The notes beneath the pieces were generated by a model that saw nothing but the letters and a program-made list of their open reading frames with translations, was not told the DNA's origin and searched no databases. A stretch of 23,420 nucleotides of DNA from Clostridia bacterium (GTDB lineage: Bacteria > Bacillota > Clostridia > Oscillospirales > Acutalibacteraceae), in contig JAKSQL010000004.1 in NCBI GenBank assembly GCA_024404125.1, positions 1-23,420 on the forward strand, in the 5' to 3' direction. Shown here piece by piece: positions 8,120-17,074 of this stretch. Numbering within the stretch: position 1 is the stretch's first letter; every line of letters begins with the position of its first letter. The position numbers and the translations under genes were made by a program.

Positions 8120-8947
8120 CTATTTCCTTTCTTCAAGATACTCTATAAATTCGGCTACTGCGCCGTTTTTTACACCGCATAAACTTATATCCGCTTCTTT
8201 TTTAACGTCTTCGGGCGCTTCTTCGGGCACCGCGCTTACATCTGCCGCTTTAATCATTTCAATGTCGTTATAATAATCGCCGATAGCAAAAAATCCGCCC
8301 TCTTTGATATTAAATGTTTTTGCAAGTTCGATAAGTGTTTCCGCCTTTGATATACCACTCGGTACCATTTCAACATAACGTCTTCTTATACCGTTAAGTA
8401 CTGCGGTAGAATTGTAAAACTTACTTTCACATTTCAAATTAAAAACGTACTCTTTAAGTTGCTCGAGTTCGGTTTCGTTTGACGGTAAAAAAATTACCTT
8501 ATTCCAATCTTTGCTTTGCATATCGTGAATGCAGGTAAAAGTCGCCGTAAAATGCTCGTACGTTCTATGGTCATTTGATTCTTTGTTATCGTTAAAAACA
8601 TATATCGTATCGCCCGAATGTATCTCGAAAGATACGTTCGGCATATTTTCGTAAATGTAGGTTACAACCGCCTTATCGTTTTCGCAAATACTTTTAGAAT
8701 ATAAAACCTTTTTTGACTTAAAATCGTATACTATACTGCCGTTCGTTAAAACAGACGGCGCAAGATTTGTGATTTTAGCGGTTATTTCGGTAAGTGCCGC
8801 AGGCGACCTGCCCGTTGCAAGACACACCTTGCCGCCCATTTTTACAAAACGGTCTATCGCGCGGATATTGTTTTCGGGGATATACCCACTGTCTGTTAAA
8901 GTGCCGTCAACATCGCAGGCAAGCAGGCAACCGTTAAACTGTGCCAT
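8120..8947 (-). CDS. Cof-type HAD-superfamily phosphatase
   Basis: A 275-residue haloacid dehalogenase-like hydrolase of the Cof/YidA type (IIB cap). Motif I is DVDGT with nucleophile Asp12 and Asp14; motif II is the ATGRSP region; motif IV is the GDYYNDIEMI acidic pair; and the end VKNGAVAEFIEYL is typical of the family. Such enzymes dephosphorylate sugar phosphates, FMN or thiamine precursors; the substrate cannot be read here. Being next to transketolase allows a sugar-phosphate role but does not show it. The start ATG 8947 has GGGAG 8 bases upstream and overlaps the end of rluD by 14 bases, so the two are coupled. Confidence 0.9.
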   Translation of the reverse strand: MAQFNGCLLACDVDGTLTDSGYIPENNIRAIDRFVKMGGKVCLATGRSPAALTEITAKITNLAPSVLTNGSIVYDFKSKKVLYSKSICENDKAVVTYIYENMPNVSFEIHSGDTIYVFNDNKESNDHRTYEHFTATFTCIHDMQSKDWNKVIFLPSNETELEQLKEYVFNLKCESKFYNSTAVLNGIRRRYVEMVPSGISKAETLIELAKTFNIKEGGFFAIGDYYNDIEMIKAADVSAVPEEAPEDVKKEADISLCGVKNGAVAEFIEYLEERK

Positions 8948-9851
8948 TTTTACATCTCCCTAAAAACTCGGTGAAATACTTGGGCAATTCACTCTCAAAC
9001 TCCATATATTCTTTGCTTTCGGGGTGAATAAATCCAAGTTTCTTTGCGTGCAGGCACTGACCGTTTAAATAACTTATTATCTTTTTCGGTCCGTAAACAC
9101 TGTCCCCCGCAACAGGGTGACCTATATAAGACATATGTACCCTTATCTGATGTGTTCTGCCCGTTTTGAGTTTAAGCCGCACGTGTGTAAAGTTACCGAA
9201 ACGCTCGATTACCTTATACTCGGTTACGGCATCTTTTGAGTTTTTATCGGTTACCGCCATTTGTTTGCGCTTTACGGGGTGTCTGCCTATAGGGGCATCT
9301 ATAATACCGCTATCCGCCTTTATATTACCGTAAACCACCGCTTCGTATTCTCTTGTAAAACTGTGCTCTTTTATTTGCGATGCTAAAAAGTTATGTGCAA
9401 AATCGTTTTTTGCGACCATTAAAAGTCCGCTTGTGTCTTTGTCTATTCTATGTACTATGCCGGGCCTTAAAACACCGTTTATGCCCGAAAGCGAATCGCC
9501 GCAATAATACATAATCGCGTTTACAAGGGTGCCCGAATAATTGCCTGCCGCGGGGTGCACCACCATATCTTTCGGCTTATTTACCACCAAAAGACAGTTA
9601 TCTTCATAAACGATATCAAGCGGAATATTCTCCGGCTTTACAAAGTATGGCTCGGGTTGCTTTTTTGTGACAGTAATACTGTCCCCGCATTTGAGTTTGC
9701 GGTTTTTATCCTCTTTATTGCCGTTTACCGTAACAAACCCGTCCGCAATCATTTTTGCCGCCGCATTACGCGTTATATCAAGCGCCTTTGCCGTAAACAC
9801 ATCAAGACGGCAGTTTTCACCGCCGTCATAAACAAACTCAACCGTTTCCAT
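8934..9851 (-). CDS. rluD: RluA/RluD-family 23S rRNA pseudouridine synthase
   Basis: An N-terminal S4 RNA-binding domain (about 14-60) is followed by the pseudouridine synthase domain. The catalytic motif is GIVHRIDKDTSGL with Asp137, and RTHQIRVHM follows near residue 210. The family converts uridines in 23S rRNA; this is the RluD/YlyB type commonly found after lspA. I place the start at ATG 9851, giving 305 residues, because family members begin close to this point. The alternative is TTG 9875, with an odd basic leader and no ribosome site. The gene overlaps lspA by 14 bases and the HAD gene by 14 bases. Confidence 0.92.
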   Translation of the reverse strand: METVEFVYDGGENCRLDVFTAKALDITRNAAAKMIADGFVTVNGNKEDKNRKLKCGDSITVTKKQPEPYFVKPENIPLDIVYEDNCLLVVNKPKDMVVHPAAGNYSGTLVNAIMYYCGDSLSGINGVLRPGIVHRIDKDTSGLLMVAKNDFAHNFLASQIKEHSFTREYEAVVYGNIKADSGIIDAPIGRHPVKRKQMAVTDKNSKDAVTEYKVIERFGNFTHVRLKLKTGRTHQIRVHMSYIGHPVAGDSVYGPKKIISYLNGQCLHAKKLGFIHPESKEYMEFESELPKYFTEFLGRCKNGTV

Positions 9852-10365
9852 TTTCACTTTTCGGCTCTTCGGCAACTTCGCGTTTTACCCTTGATTCTCT
9901 TAACATATCAATTACAAAATACAGTATTAAAAGTCCCGCGCCGATAACTATTGCGCAGTCTGCTACATTGAATACGGGGAACTGCGGGAAAAAGGTGAAA
10001 TGAATAAAATCCACTACCTCGCCGCCGTTAAATATTCTGTCGTACATATTGCCGAGTCCGCCGAAAATCACCAAAGATACTGCCCAGAAAAGCAGTTTGT
10101 TTTTAGTGCCGTACTTTAAAAGCAGGGCTATACATACAAGCATAACAACTGCCGTAAGTGATATTAAAATCCAGGTTTTGCCGCTTAACATTCCCCACGC
10201 GCTTCCGCCGTTGCGAACATAAGTAAAATCTATTATGCCCTTTATTACATCGACAGACTCTCCCGTAGGGCCGTTAGGAAACTTTGCCACCGTAAGTATT
10301 TTAGTGTATCTGTCAAGCCCGAACATAACGGCGCCGGTAACAAGAGCAAGTATATAGGATATCAC
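9838..10365 (-). CDS. lspA: Lipoprotein signal peptidase (signal peptidase II)
   Basis: A 175-residue membrane aspartyl protease that removes signal peptides from diacylglyceryl-modified prolipoproteins. Four hydrophobic segments are visible (about 4-20, 65-84, 90-105, 135-153). Conserved regions are VRNGGSAWGML (50-60), GGLGNMYDR (102-110), and the two catalytic aspartates in EVVDF (Asp119) and FNVADCA (Asp136). The charged tail after 155 is longer than the core needs and overlaps rluD. The start is GTG 10365 with GGAG 7 bases upstream; it sits 15 bases after the divIVA stop. Firmicutes often place lspA between the division cluster and rluD, as here, though ileS is absent. Confidence 0.95.
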   Translation of the reverse strand: MISYILALVTGAVMFGLDRYTKILTVAKFPNGPTGESVDVIKGIIDFTYVRNGGSAWGMLSGKTWILISLTAVVMLVCIALLLKYGTKNKLLFWAVSLVIFGGLGNMYDRIFNGGEVVDFIHFTFFPQFPVFNVADCAIVIGAGLLILYFVIDMLRESRVKREVAEEPKSENGNG

Positions 10366-10380
10366 AAAATCACTCCAAAA

Positions 10381-11157
10381 TTATTCTTCGTCTTCGTCCG
10401 CATCCAAAAGGTCTGCTACTTTATCGTTTTCTTCGTCCTCAATTTTTATTGCCTTAAAATCAAGTGCTTTTTGTGCGGTCTCGGGTGCTTCCTGCGGCTC
10501 GGCTTCGGTTTCTGATACAAACTTATCAAGGTCGGGCGCTTCGTCAAACTTCGCGCTCATAACCTTTGCCGCTTCTTCGGGACTCATAGGCACAACGTCG
10601 GGTATACCGTCGTAAACTGCCATATGTTTTCTATAAACCTCGTTTATTTCCGCCTTTAACGCGATAACCTCTAATTTGAGTTTATCGAAAAGTCTTTGCT
10701 GTCTCTTGATACTGTCTTCCATAGCGCGATCGATTGCCGCTTTTTTCTTGCCGAGTTCTGCTTCGGTACGCTCAAAATCTGCTTTAAGCGCATTTTTCTT
10801 TATTTCGCTTTCCTCGGTAAGTTTTAAAATCTCCGACTCTTCGTTTTTCTTTATTTCGCTTATGCGCTGTTCCGCCGCCGCGATTATCTGCTCAGATTTC
10901 TCTTTTGCTTCGGCAACAATACTGTCAGCCAAAGTTTGTGCGCTTACAAGCACATTTTGTATGCTCGACTGTGAACTCTTGTAGGTCTCAACTTCCGCGT
11001 TCAAAGAGTCAATCTTTTGAGCGAGTTCACTCGCAGTGCGCTCGAATTGATCGTAATCAACCTCGATTTTGTCAAGCAAGATATCAACCTCTTCTTGCTT
11101 GTAGCCCCCTACCGACCTTGAAAATTTTACGTTTCTGATATCCTTTGAATTAAGCAT
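10381..11157 (-). CDS. divIVA: DivIVA-domain cell division/polarity protein
   Basis: A coiled-coil protein of 258 residues. The N-terminal membrane-curvature-binding module is recognisable as NVKFSRSVGGYKQEEVDILLDKI. A long, heptad-like, Lys/Glu-rich coiled coil occupies about 30-165, and the tail is acidic (ending DLLDADEDEE). DivIVA proteins gather at division septa and poles and recruit other factors. I start at ATG 11157, 7 bases after GGGGGA; the upstream in-frame ATGs at 11175 and 11172 lie in or before this ribosome site and overlap the ylmH stop. Neighbours sepF and ylmH support the division role. Confidence 0.92.
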   Translation of the reverse strand: MLNSKDIRNVKFSRSVGGYKQEEVDILLDKIEVDYDQFERTASELAQKIDSLNAEVETYKSSQSSIQNVLVSAQTLADSIVAEAKEKSEQIIAAAEQRISEIKKNEESEILKLTEESEIKKNALKADFERTEAELGKKKAAIDRAMEDSIKRQQRLFDKLKLEVIALKAEINEVYRKHMAVYDGIPDVVPMSPEEAAKVMSAKFDEAPDLDKFVSETEAEPQEAPETAQKALDFKAIKIEDEENDKVADLLDADEDEE

Positions 11158-11171
11158 TTTTCTTTCCCCCA

Positions 11172-11906
11172 TCATACATATTTATAGTATTCAAGTATTA
11201 TTCTGCCCTTTCGGGATAGTGCCTGTGTTGAACCGATTTTGAACTTGCCTTTGCCACGTACCGTTACGGTTTGCCCCGTGGTTATAATTTTTGTTGATTT
11301 GTAACACGCGATACTGTCAAGCAAGACACTGCCGTTTAAAATAAGTTCACTTGAGCGGTTTCTTGAGACCGAGCAAAGTGCCGCCACCGTACAGTCAAGC
11401 CGTAAAGACGGCACCGTTGCGGTAAACCGCATCTTTGTATCCGCCTGCGGTAAAGGTATATTAAGTCCGCTTGAAATCTTGACGCCTACGTTTCCTACCT
11501 TGCTTACCTGCGAAAGTACAAACGGCGAAATTTCTTTTTTAACGAATACCGCCGCCGAACCTTTTGCCGTAAGTATATCGCCTACCGATTCTCTTTTAAT
11601 GCCGAGTGCCATAAGCGCGCCCAAAAAATCCCTGTGCGATAAACTGTATTCTTTCGGGTATAAAAAGGTTAAAGGCGCTATCGGATATTCGGGTGTTTCG
11701 CACCACTCCGGCTTTATGCAAAGCACCGTTCGTTCGGCAGCTTTATATCCGCCGAAAAACTCATATCCCACGCCAGAGGATTTAAGCACGCTTTCGCATA
11801 CTGCTGCCTCTTCGGGTGTTAAAAAGCCGAGAAACTTAACCGTATTGCCCCTATCGCTTTGGAGTACAATATCTTTTACCCTCGCGGTTACGATTTCACT
11901 TTCCAT
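11172..11906 (-). CDS. ylmH: YlmH-family S4-domain RNA-binding protein
   Basis: A 244-residue protein with an N-terminal YlmH region (about 20-160: FLTPEEAAVCESVL, YKAAERTVLCIKP, YSLSHRDFLGALMALGIKRE, VGDI) and a C-terminal S4 RNA-binding domain (about 173-235: LRLDCTVAALCSVSRNRSSELI, then VTVRGKGKF). YlmH homologues bind RNA or the large ribosomal subunit and have been linked to ribosome quality control in Bacillus; the gene is almost always found with sepF and divIVA. Its ATG shares one base with the sepF stop (TAATG), so translation is coupled. It is full length for the family. Confidence 0.93.
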   Translation of the reverse strand: MESEIVTARVKDIVLQSDRGNTVKFLGFLTPEEAAVCESVLKSSGVGYEFFGGYKAAERTVLCIKPEWCETPEYPIAPLTFLYPKEYSLSHRDFLGALMALGIKRESVGDILTAKGSAAVFVKKEISPFVLSQVSKVGNVGVKISSGLNIPLPQADTKMRFTATVPSLRLDCTVAALCSVSRNRSSELILNGSVLLDSIACYKSTKIITTGQTVTVRGKGKFKIGSTQALSRKGRIILEYYKYV

Positions 11907-12379
11907 TAAAAGTAAAGTTTGCTTTCATCGTAATCGTCAAGCATAAGTTCGCCCATAAGGCCAACGTCACGCGCGGCGATTATATAGGTGCTGTTGGCAA
12001 CCTTGCGAATAGTTCCGTTGTTTGCATAGGCAACACCGCCCAAAAAGTCCATTATTCTTCTTGAAAGGTCACGGTTGGCGCTTTCGAGATTTAAAACAAC
12101 CGTTTTCTTTGTGTTTATATGGTCGGCAATCGCAGTAACGTCTTCAAAGCGGTCGGGCTTTACAAGTACTACCTGCACCTGCGCGTTTGAAGCGGGTTGC
12201 GGATTGCTTTTAGCCCTGAACGGTTTTGTTAAATCCGGTTTTGATTTTGTAAAATCGTTTTCGCTTTCTTCTTTTTTGGAATAAATGTCATTGCCGGAAG
12301 GTTGCTCTAAGTTCTCGTCATCATACTCATCGTCTTCCGGTATTGTCATAATATTTTTGATATTGTCCCAAAGGCCCAT
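11906..12379 (-). CDS. sepF: SepF, FtsZ-binding membrane anchor
   Basis: A 157-residue division protein. Residues 1-12 (MGLWDNIKNIMT) form the expected amphipathic membrane-binding helix. Residues about 15-65 are an acidic, then basic, disordered linker. The SepF domain covers about 66-148: VVLVKPDRFED, TKKTVVLNLE, RRIMDFLGGVAYANNG and IIAARDVG. SepF polymerises into rings and tethers FtsZ to the membrane. The start ATG 12379 has AAGGAG 8 bases upstream. It follows yggS by 13 bases and is coupled to ylmH. The ylmG (YggT-like) gene often found between sepF and ylmH is missing. Confidence 0.95.
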   Translation of the reverse strand: MGLWDNIKNIMTIPEDDEYDDENLEQPSGNDIYSKKEESENDFTKSKPDLTKPFRAKSNPQPASNAQVQVVLVKPDRFEDVTAIADHINTKKTVVLNLESANRDLSRRIMDFLGGVAYANNGTIRKVANSTYIIAARDVGLMGELMLDDYDESKLYF

Positions 12380-12392
12380 CTGTATTTCTCCT

Positions 12393-13106
12393 TTATATAT
12401 TGTAATTACGCCGTCCGAAAAGTGCCGTACCTATACGTACCATATTGGCGCCCTCGCTTATGGCTTGTGTAAAATCGTCCGACATTCCCATCGACAGAAT
12501 ATCCATACTACTATTATCTATTTTTTTGTCCCGAATGTCAACAAACAGTTTATTCATTTCATAGAAAAAATTGCGGTTTTTTTGCTTTTCGTCTGCTATA
12601 GGCGGTATTGCCATCAGTCCGCGAATGTAAATATTGCCGTAAGAGGATATTTCTTCGACTGCTCTTTGCGTTTCGTTTACCGAAAAGCCCGACTTTGTTT
12701 GCTCTTTACCGATATTGACTTCAAGCAGTATTTCGGAGACAATACCTTTTGCTTTTGACTGCTTTGAAATTTCTTTTGCAAGATGCAAAGAGTCTACCGA
12801 ATGAATAAGTTCCACCTTGCCTATAAGGTCTTTTACTTTATTCGTTTGCAAATGCCCTATAAAATGTTTATGACATTTCTCATAGTTTTCATACTTTGAC
12901 AAAAATTCCTGAACCTTGTTTTCGCCTATATACTCTATTCCGCTTTTTATCGCAAAGTTTACGGTATCAATGTCGACCGTTTTTGTAGCGGCAAGCAAAA
13001 TTATATCTTTTTCGCTTTTGCCGGCACTTTTTGCCGCCTGCGCTATTTTTTCCTTAATAATCGGGTAATTTTCGTTAAATATTTCAACCGACAATTTTTC
13101 CGTCAT
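12393..13106 (-). CDS. yggS: YggS/YlmE-family PLP homeostasis protein
   Basis: A 237-residue alanine-racemase-fold PLP-binding protein without a known enzymatic reaction, involved in vitamin B6 and amino-acid homeostasis. The PLP lysine is Lys42 in LLAATKT. Other family segments are YIGENKVQE, HFIGHLQTNKV, IHSVDSLHLA, IRGLMAIPP and the phosphate-binding C-terminus SMGMSDDFTQAISEGANMVRIG. The start ATG 13106 lies inside the end of the HlyD-like gene (23-base overlap) with AAAGGA about 10 bases upstream. The yggS-sepF pairing is classic Firmicutes synteny (ylmE-ylmF). Confidence 0.95.
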   Translation of the reverse strand: MTEKLSVEIFNENYPIIKEKIAQAAKSAGKSEKDIILLAATKTVDIDTVNFAIKSGIEYIGENKVQEFLSKYENYEKCHKHFIGHLQTNKVKDLIGKVELIHSVDSLHLAKEISKQSKAKGIVSEILLEVNIGKEQTKSGFSVNETQRAVEEISSYGNIYIRGLMAIPPIADEKQKNRNFFYEMNKLFVDIRDKKIDNSSMDILSMGMSDDFTQAISEGANMVRIGTALFGRRNYNI

Positions 13107-14289
13107 ACAGTTTCTTTCCTTTCACTACAACCTCATCGTAAAGTCGCAAGACGTTTTCGTTGCTTTTTTCCTGTTTGCAGAGTATATACTCGTCGGTACT
13201 GTATATTACCGTTGCGGGAACAAACTTCAGTTTTGCCCCGTTTAGCACAAATACTCCCGTTTCGCCCGAAACTACGTGAAGCGCGTTCTTGGAAACTTTA
13301 AGCCCCGAATAACTTTTGCTTATTACCGTTACGGGAAGATTTCTTACAAGAGCAAGTTCGCTGCTCATCTGATGGCAGGCGAAAATAACTACCGCCTTAT
13401 CGGAACTTTCGGGTATGTTTATTTGTTTAACCGATACGTCAAGTATAGGCGTATCGTTCATATTTGTCTTAAGGGTAAGAACATCGCCCTCTTTATATTT
13501 GAGCGAATCGTTTAAACTAACCGTAGCCGCGAGATACCATTCGTAATCCGAAACGGTTTTGCCTACCGCGGCGGAGTTCTTCGGCTCGGGCTTTACGGTT
13601 GCGAGAAGCTCGGGAGTGATACTGTCAAGTTTATCGCTTTTAAGCAGATTTTCATAACCGTCCTGCGAGGAAACAAAGTAACCCGAAAGCGGTGCTTTTA
13701 TATGTCCCTTTGCCGCGGGCAGTGTACGGTTTAAGTTATCGAGTTCGCTTTGCAGTTCGGTAAGCTTTGCGGTGAAATCTATCTGCTCACCCGTTATCAT
13801 TTGCCTGCGGTTGATTACCGAAAGTAAATTATTTGTGTTATCGGTAACATTGGTGAAATTGCCGCCCTTGTTATCTCTTATAAGTTTGTTAAGTCCCGAA
13901 TCTACCTTTGAGTTTATAAGGTCAAGGTCGGTGGCACTACGGTCGTTATAAGAAGAAATTTCTTTTATATCGTCTATCTGTGCGGTAAGTTCGTTTATGC
14001 GGCTTACGGCAACCGATGCCGTGCTGTCCGAATAAACGGTGGCTATTGTTCCGCCTTTTGCAACTCTGGTACCGTTTTGCACCGTAAAATGAAGCGAGCC
14101 GCCTAAATTTGAAACTATAACACTTTCGTTTCGTATAACCGTAACATTTACGTTAATGCCGTCCACCGCCTCAAAATATTCGGCACTTTCGGTGCTTATC
14201 GGTTTATATAAGGAGGAATACAGTTGGTGCAGCACAAATACCGCGACTAATGTTAAAAGAAATATTCTGAGCACTTTGTTGCCGTTCAT
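13084..14289 (-). CDS. HlyD-like membrane-fusion/adaptor protein
   Basis: A 401-residue protein with one N-terminal membrane helix (about 6-24) and an extracytoplasmic body. Two half-lipoyl-like segments are visible, around residues 55-90 (NLGGSLHFTVQNGTRVAKGG) and 196-215 (GHIKAPLSGYFVSS). Helical, coiled-coil-prone sequence lies between them, and beta-rich sequence follows. This is the plan of HlyD/RND-type periplasmic adaptors, but no ATPase, permease or outer-membrane partner is nearby. Genes of this type recur ahead of yggS-sepF in Clostridia, so a role in envelope or division is possible but unproven. The start ATG 14289 overlaps the miaA stop (ATGA) and has AAGGAGG 7 bases upstream. 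Confidence 0.75.
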   Translation of the reverse strand: MNGNKVLRIFLLTLVAVFVLHQLYSSLYKPISTESAEYFEAVDGINVNVTVIRNESVIVSNLGGSLHFTVQNGTRVAKGGTIATVYSDSTASVAVSRINELTAQIDDIKEISSYNDRSATDLDLINSKVDSGLNKLIRDNKGGNFTNVTDNTNNLLSVINRRQMITGEQIDFTAKLTELQSELDNLNRTLPAAKGHIKAPLSGYFVSSQDGYENLLKSDKLDSITPELLATVKPEPKNSAAVGKTVSDYEWYLAATVSLNDSLKYKEGDVLTLKTNMNDTPILDVSVKQINIPESSDKAVVIFACHQMSSELALVRNLPVTVISKSYSGLKVSKNALHVVSGETGVFVLNGAKLKFVPATVIYSTDEYILCKQEKSNENVLRLYDEVVVKGKKLYDGKIVG

Positions 14290-15227
14290 TGCCGTTCCTC
14301 CTTAATAATTTTAAGCGCCTCACCGAAAACGTCAGGCGTGATATCGGGATAAATCCAATTTATTCTATTATCTCGGTTAAACCATGTAAGTTGACGTTTA
14401 GCATATCTTCTTGTTGAGCGTTTAAGGTTTTCTACCGCCTCTTCATAAGTGATGTTGCCCTCAAAGAACTCAAAAAACTCTTTATGTCCTATCGCCTGCA
14501 ACGCACCTTTGCTTTTGTTTAAAGATTTATTTTCGTATGTCCTTTTTGCCTCTTCCAAAAGTCCGTTTTCAAGCATCTTTTCTACCCGCATATTTATTCT
14601 TTCGTAAAGTGCTTCTCTGGACGAATAATTTACGCCGAGCATTATATAACCGTACGGGTTTTCCTGCCTTTTTGAAAGCTCGTTTTGCTCTGTTTTGGTA
14701 AGCCCCGTTGTATAGTATATCTCTATCGCCCTTAAAATTCTGCGGGTGTTGTTAGGGTGCAGGTCCTGCGCGGCAAGACGGTCTATTTTCTTTAATTTTT
14801 CGAGCATATACTCCGAGCTCTTTTGCTCACACTCTTTTTCGAGTTCTCCTCTTATGCCGCTATCGTACTTTTGCTCGGTATAAAGTATATTATCCGCAAG
14901 CGCATTTATATAAAGTCCCGTTCCGCCTACTACTATCGGTTGCTTTCCGCGACTTATTATTTCACTTATTTTTTCTCTTGCAAGATTTACGTAATCGGCT
15001 ACGCAAAACTCACTGCCTTTTTCCAAAAACTCGAAAAGATGGTGAGGTATACCGCACTTTTCTTCCTCTGACGGTGCGGCGGAGGCGACAGTTATACCCT
15101 TATATATCTGCATTGAGTCGGCGCAGATTATTTCGCCGTTTAATTTTTTTGCAAGTTCCACCGAAAGCGAGGTTTTACCGCTCGCGGTAGGCCCTACTAT
15201 ACAAATCACTTTACTTTTTTCGTTCAT
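14286..15227 (-). CDS. miaA: tRNA dimethylallyltransferase
   Basis: A 313-residue enzyme adding a dimethylallyl group to N6 of A37 in tRNAs that read UNN codons, giving i6A. Visible are the P-loop GPTASGKTS (12-20), the catalytic-Asp segment CADSMQIYKG (Asp37), HHLFEF, GGTGLYI, NTRRILRAIE and the C-terminal RRYAKRQLTWFNRD. Its product is the substrate of MiaB, encoded at the head of the same gene run. The start overlaps the mutL stop by 4 bases (ATGA) and lacks its own strong ribosome site, so it depends on mutL translation. Confidence 0.96.
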   Translation of the reverse strand: MNEKSKVICIVGPTASGKTSLSVELAKKLNGEIICADSMQIYKGITVASAAPSEEEKCGIPHHLFEFLEKGSEFCVADYVNLAREKISEIISRGKQPIVVGGTGLYINALADNILYTEQKYDSGIRGELEKECEQKSSEYMLEKLKKIDRLAAQDLHPNNTRRILRAIEIYYTTGLTKTEQNELSKRQENPYGYIMLGVNYSSREALYERINMRVEKMLENGLLEEAKRTYENKSLNKSKGALQAIGHKEFFEFFEGNITYEEAVENLKRSTRRYAKRQLTWFNRDNRINWIYPDITPDVFGEALKIIKEERQ

Positions 15228-17053
15228 TGTATTCTACCGAACTGCTTTTCAAGGTCTTTCTTGCGTATCTCGTAAGCCACCGGTCTGCCGTGAGGACAGT
15301 ACATAATGTCTCTATCCGAAAGCACTTTTTTTGCAAGGTTTAAAAGTTCCTCGGGCGCGGTAATATTATGCGCTTTTATCGCGGCTTTGCAGGAGACCGT
15401 ATGGAATATACGGTCTATTTCCGATATCTGTACACTACCCCTTAAAAGCAGACTTTCCGCCGCCTCCTCGATTACGGATGCTACGTCCTCACTTTTGAGC
15501 ATAGCGGGGATTGCCCTTACTATAACCGTACCGCTGCCGAAATCTTCCGTTTCAAAACCCGACTTCTTAAGAATTTCGGCATTTTCGTTTATTGCCATAT
15601 ATTGCTTTGCTTCAAGCCGTACCGTTACGGGAGTAAGCAACGGTTGTACCTCTATATTCTGACTCTCTTTAAGAGTGTTAAAAAGTATTCTTTCGTGCGC
15701 CGCATGTTTATCAATAAGAAATATGCTTTCTCCCCGCTCAACTATAATATAGGTTAAAAATGCTTCGCCTATAAACCTTACTTCACTTTCGGGGGAATAT
15801 TCTTTTGTTTCATTTGTTTGCGTGTTTACTGTTTTTTCTGCCACTTTGGCAGGTATTGGCGGCTCTGTCTTTACTGACGGCTCCGCCACCGCAGGCTTTT
15901 GAAAAACAAAACTGTCATTTTCTCTTAACCTTACGGGGTTAAATGTGCTTTGCTTTGCGGTAAAGGTCGGCTTTTCTTCAAAACTTACCGATGCCTGCTT
16001 ATATTCCGCAACGCTCATTCTGTTAGACACGCTCGGCTTTGCGGTATTTATTACAGGCCTTGTATCGTTTTGCGCTATGGCGCTTTTTACCGCAGAATAA
16101 ACCGCATCAAAAATCCGCTTTTCGTCCGAAAATCTAACCTCGGTTTTTGCGGGATGAACGTTAACATCTACCGTGCTGTATGGCACTGAAAGATTAAGCA
16201 CAAAAGCAGGGAACTTGCCTACCATGGCGCTGTTTTTATATGCCTGCTCGCAAGCGGCACTTACGGTTTTTGAAATAACAAGTCTGCCGTTTAAAAATAC
16301 AAATTGCATCGCTTTTGACGCTCTTGCGAAAACGGGTTTGCAGGTAAATCCCTCTACCTTTATACCGCTTTGATTTGAACATACTTCTATAAGTGACTGT
16401 GAAAACTCCCTGCCGAGTACCGAATATATGGCGGATTTGAGTTCGCCGTCACCCGATGTTTGCAAACATACCTTGCCGTCTCTTATAAACTTAAAGGCAA
16501 TCTCGGGGTGGGAAAGTGCCGCACGTTCTATTACGTAAAGCACCGCCGTTCCCTCGGAAACGTCTTTTTTTAAGAATTTCATTCTTGCAGGGGTGTTATA
16601 AAACAGGTCACGAATAATAAGGGTGGTGCCCTCCTGACATCCCGTTTCTTCAAACAGTATTTCTTTTCCGCCCTCTATTTCATAGTGAGTGCCGTATTCC
16701 GCACCTTGCGGACGGGTAAACATTTCTACCTTTGAAACACTCGCCGTTGCGGCAAGCGCCTCACCTCTGAAACCTAACGTGGCAATACTTTCAAGGTCGC
16801 TTACCGATTGTATTTTACTTGTTGCATGACGTAAAAAAGCGGTGGGAACGTCAGCGCTTTCTATGCCGCAACCGTCATCGGTTACGCGCATATAGGTTAT
16901 ACCGCCGCGGTTTATCTCTACCGTTATGTGTAAAGCATTAGCGTCTATCGAGTTTTCTACCGCCTCTTTAATTACCGAAGCAGGTCTTTCAACAACCTCG
17001 CCTGCGGCTATAAGTTCGGATATATTCTGCGGCAAAAGATTTATGCGGGGCAT
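15224..17053 (-). CDS. mutL: DNA mismatch repair protein MutL (endonuclease type)
   Basis: A 609-residue MutL. The N-terminal GHKL ATPase shows KEAVENSIDA (Glu30, Asn34), DDGCGI (59-64) and GFRGEAL (94-100). A disordered, Pro/Lys/Thr-rich linker runs from about 330 to 415. The C-terminal domain keeps the endonuclease motif LIDKHAAHER (about 445-455) and CPHGRP (about 585-590), so this MutL should nick DNA itself, as in bacteria lacking MutH. The start ATG 17053 is preceded by AAAGGAGGG. The gene lies 21 bases after mutS and overlaps miaA by 4 bases. Confidence 0.97.
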   Translation of the reverse strand: MPRINLLPQNISELIAAGEVVERPASVIKEAVENSIDANALHITVEINRGGITYMRVTDDGCGIESADVPTAFLRHATSKIQSVSDLESIATLGFRGEALAATASVSKVEMFTRPQGAEYGTHYEIEGGKEILFEETGCQEGTTLIIRDLFYNTPARMKFLKKDVSEGTAVLYVIERAALSHPEIAFKFIRDGKVCLQTSGDGELKSAIYSVLGREFSQSLIEVCSNQSGIKVEGFTCKPVFARASKAMQFVFLNGRLVISKTVSAACEQAYKNSAMVGKFPAFVLNLSVPYSTVDVNVHPAKTEVRFSDEKRIFDAVYSAVKSAIAQNDTRPVINTAKPSVSNRMSVAEYKQASVSFEEKPTFTAKQSTFNPVRLRENDSFVFQKPAVAEPSVKTEPPIPAKVAEKTVNTQTNETKEYSPESEVRFIGEAFLTYIIVERGESIFLIDKHAAHERILFNTLKESQNIEVQPLLTPVTVRLEAKQYMAINENAEILKKSGFETEDFGSGTVIVRAIPAMLKSEDVASVIEEAAESLLLRGSVQISEIDRIFHTVSCKAAIKAHNITAPEELLNLAKKVLSDRDIMYCPHGRPVAYEIRKKDLEKQFGRIQ

Positions 17054-17074
17054 TTCGTTCCCTCCTTTTAAAGT

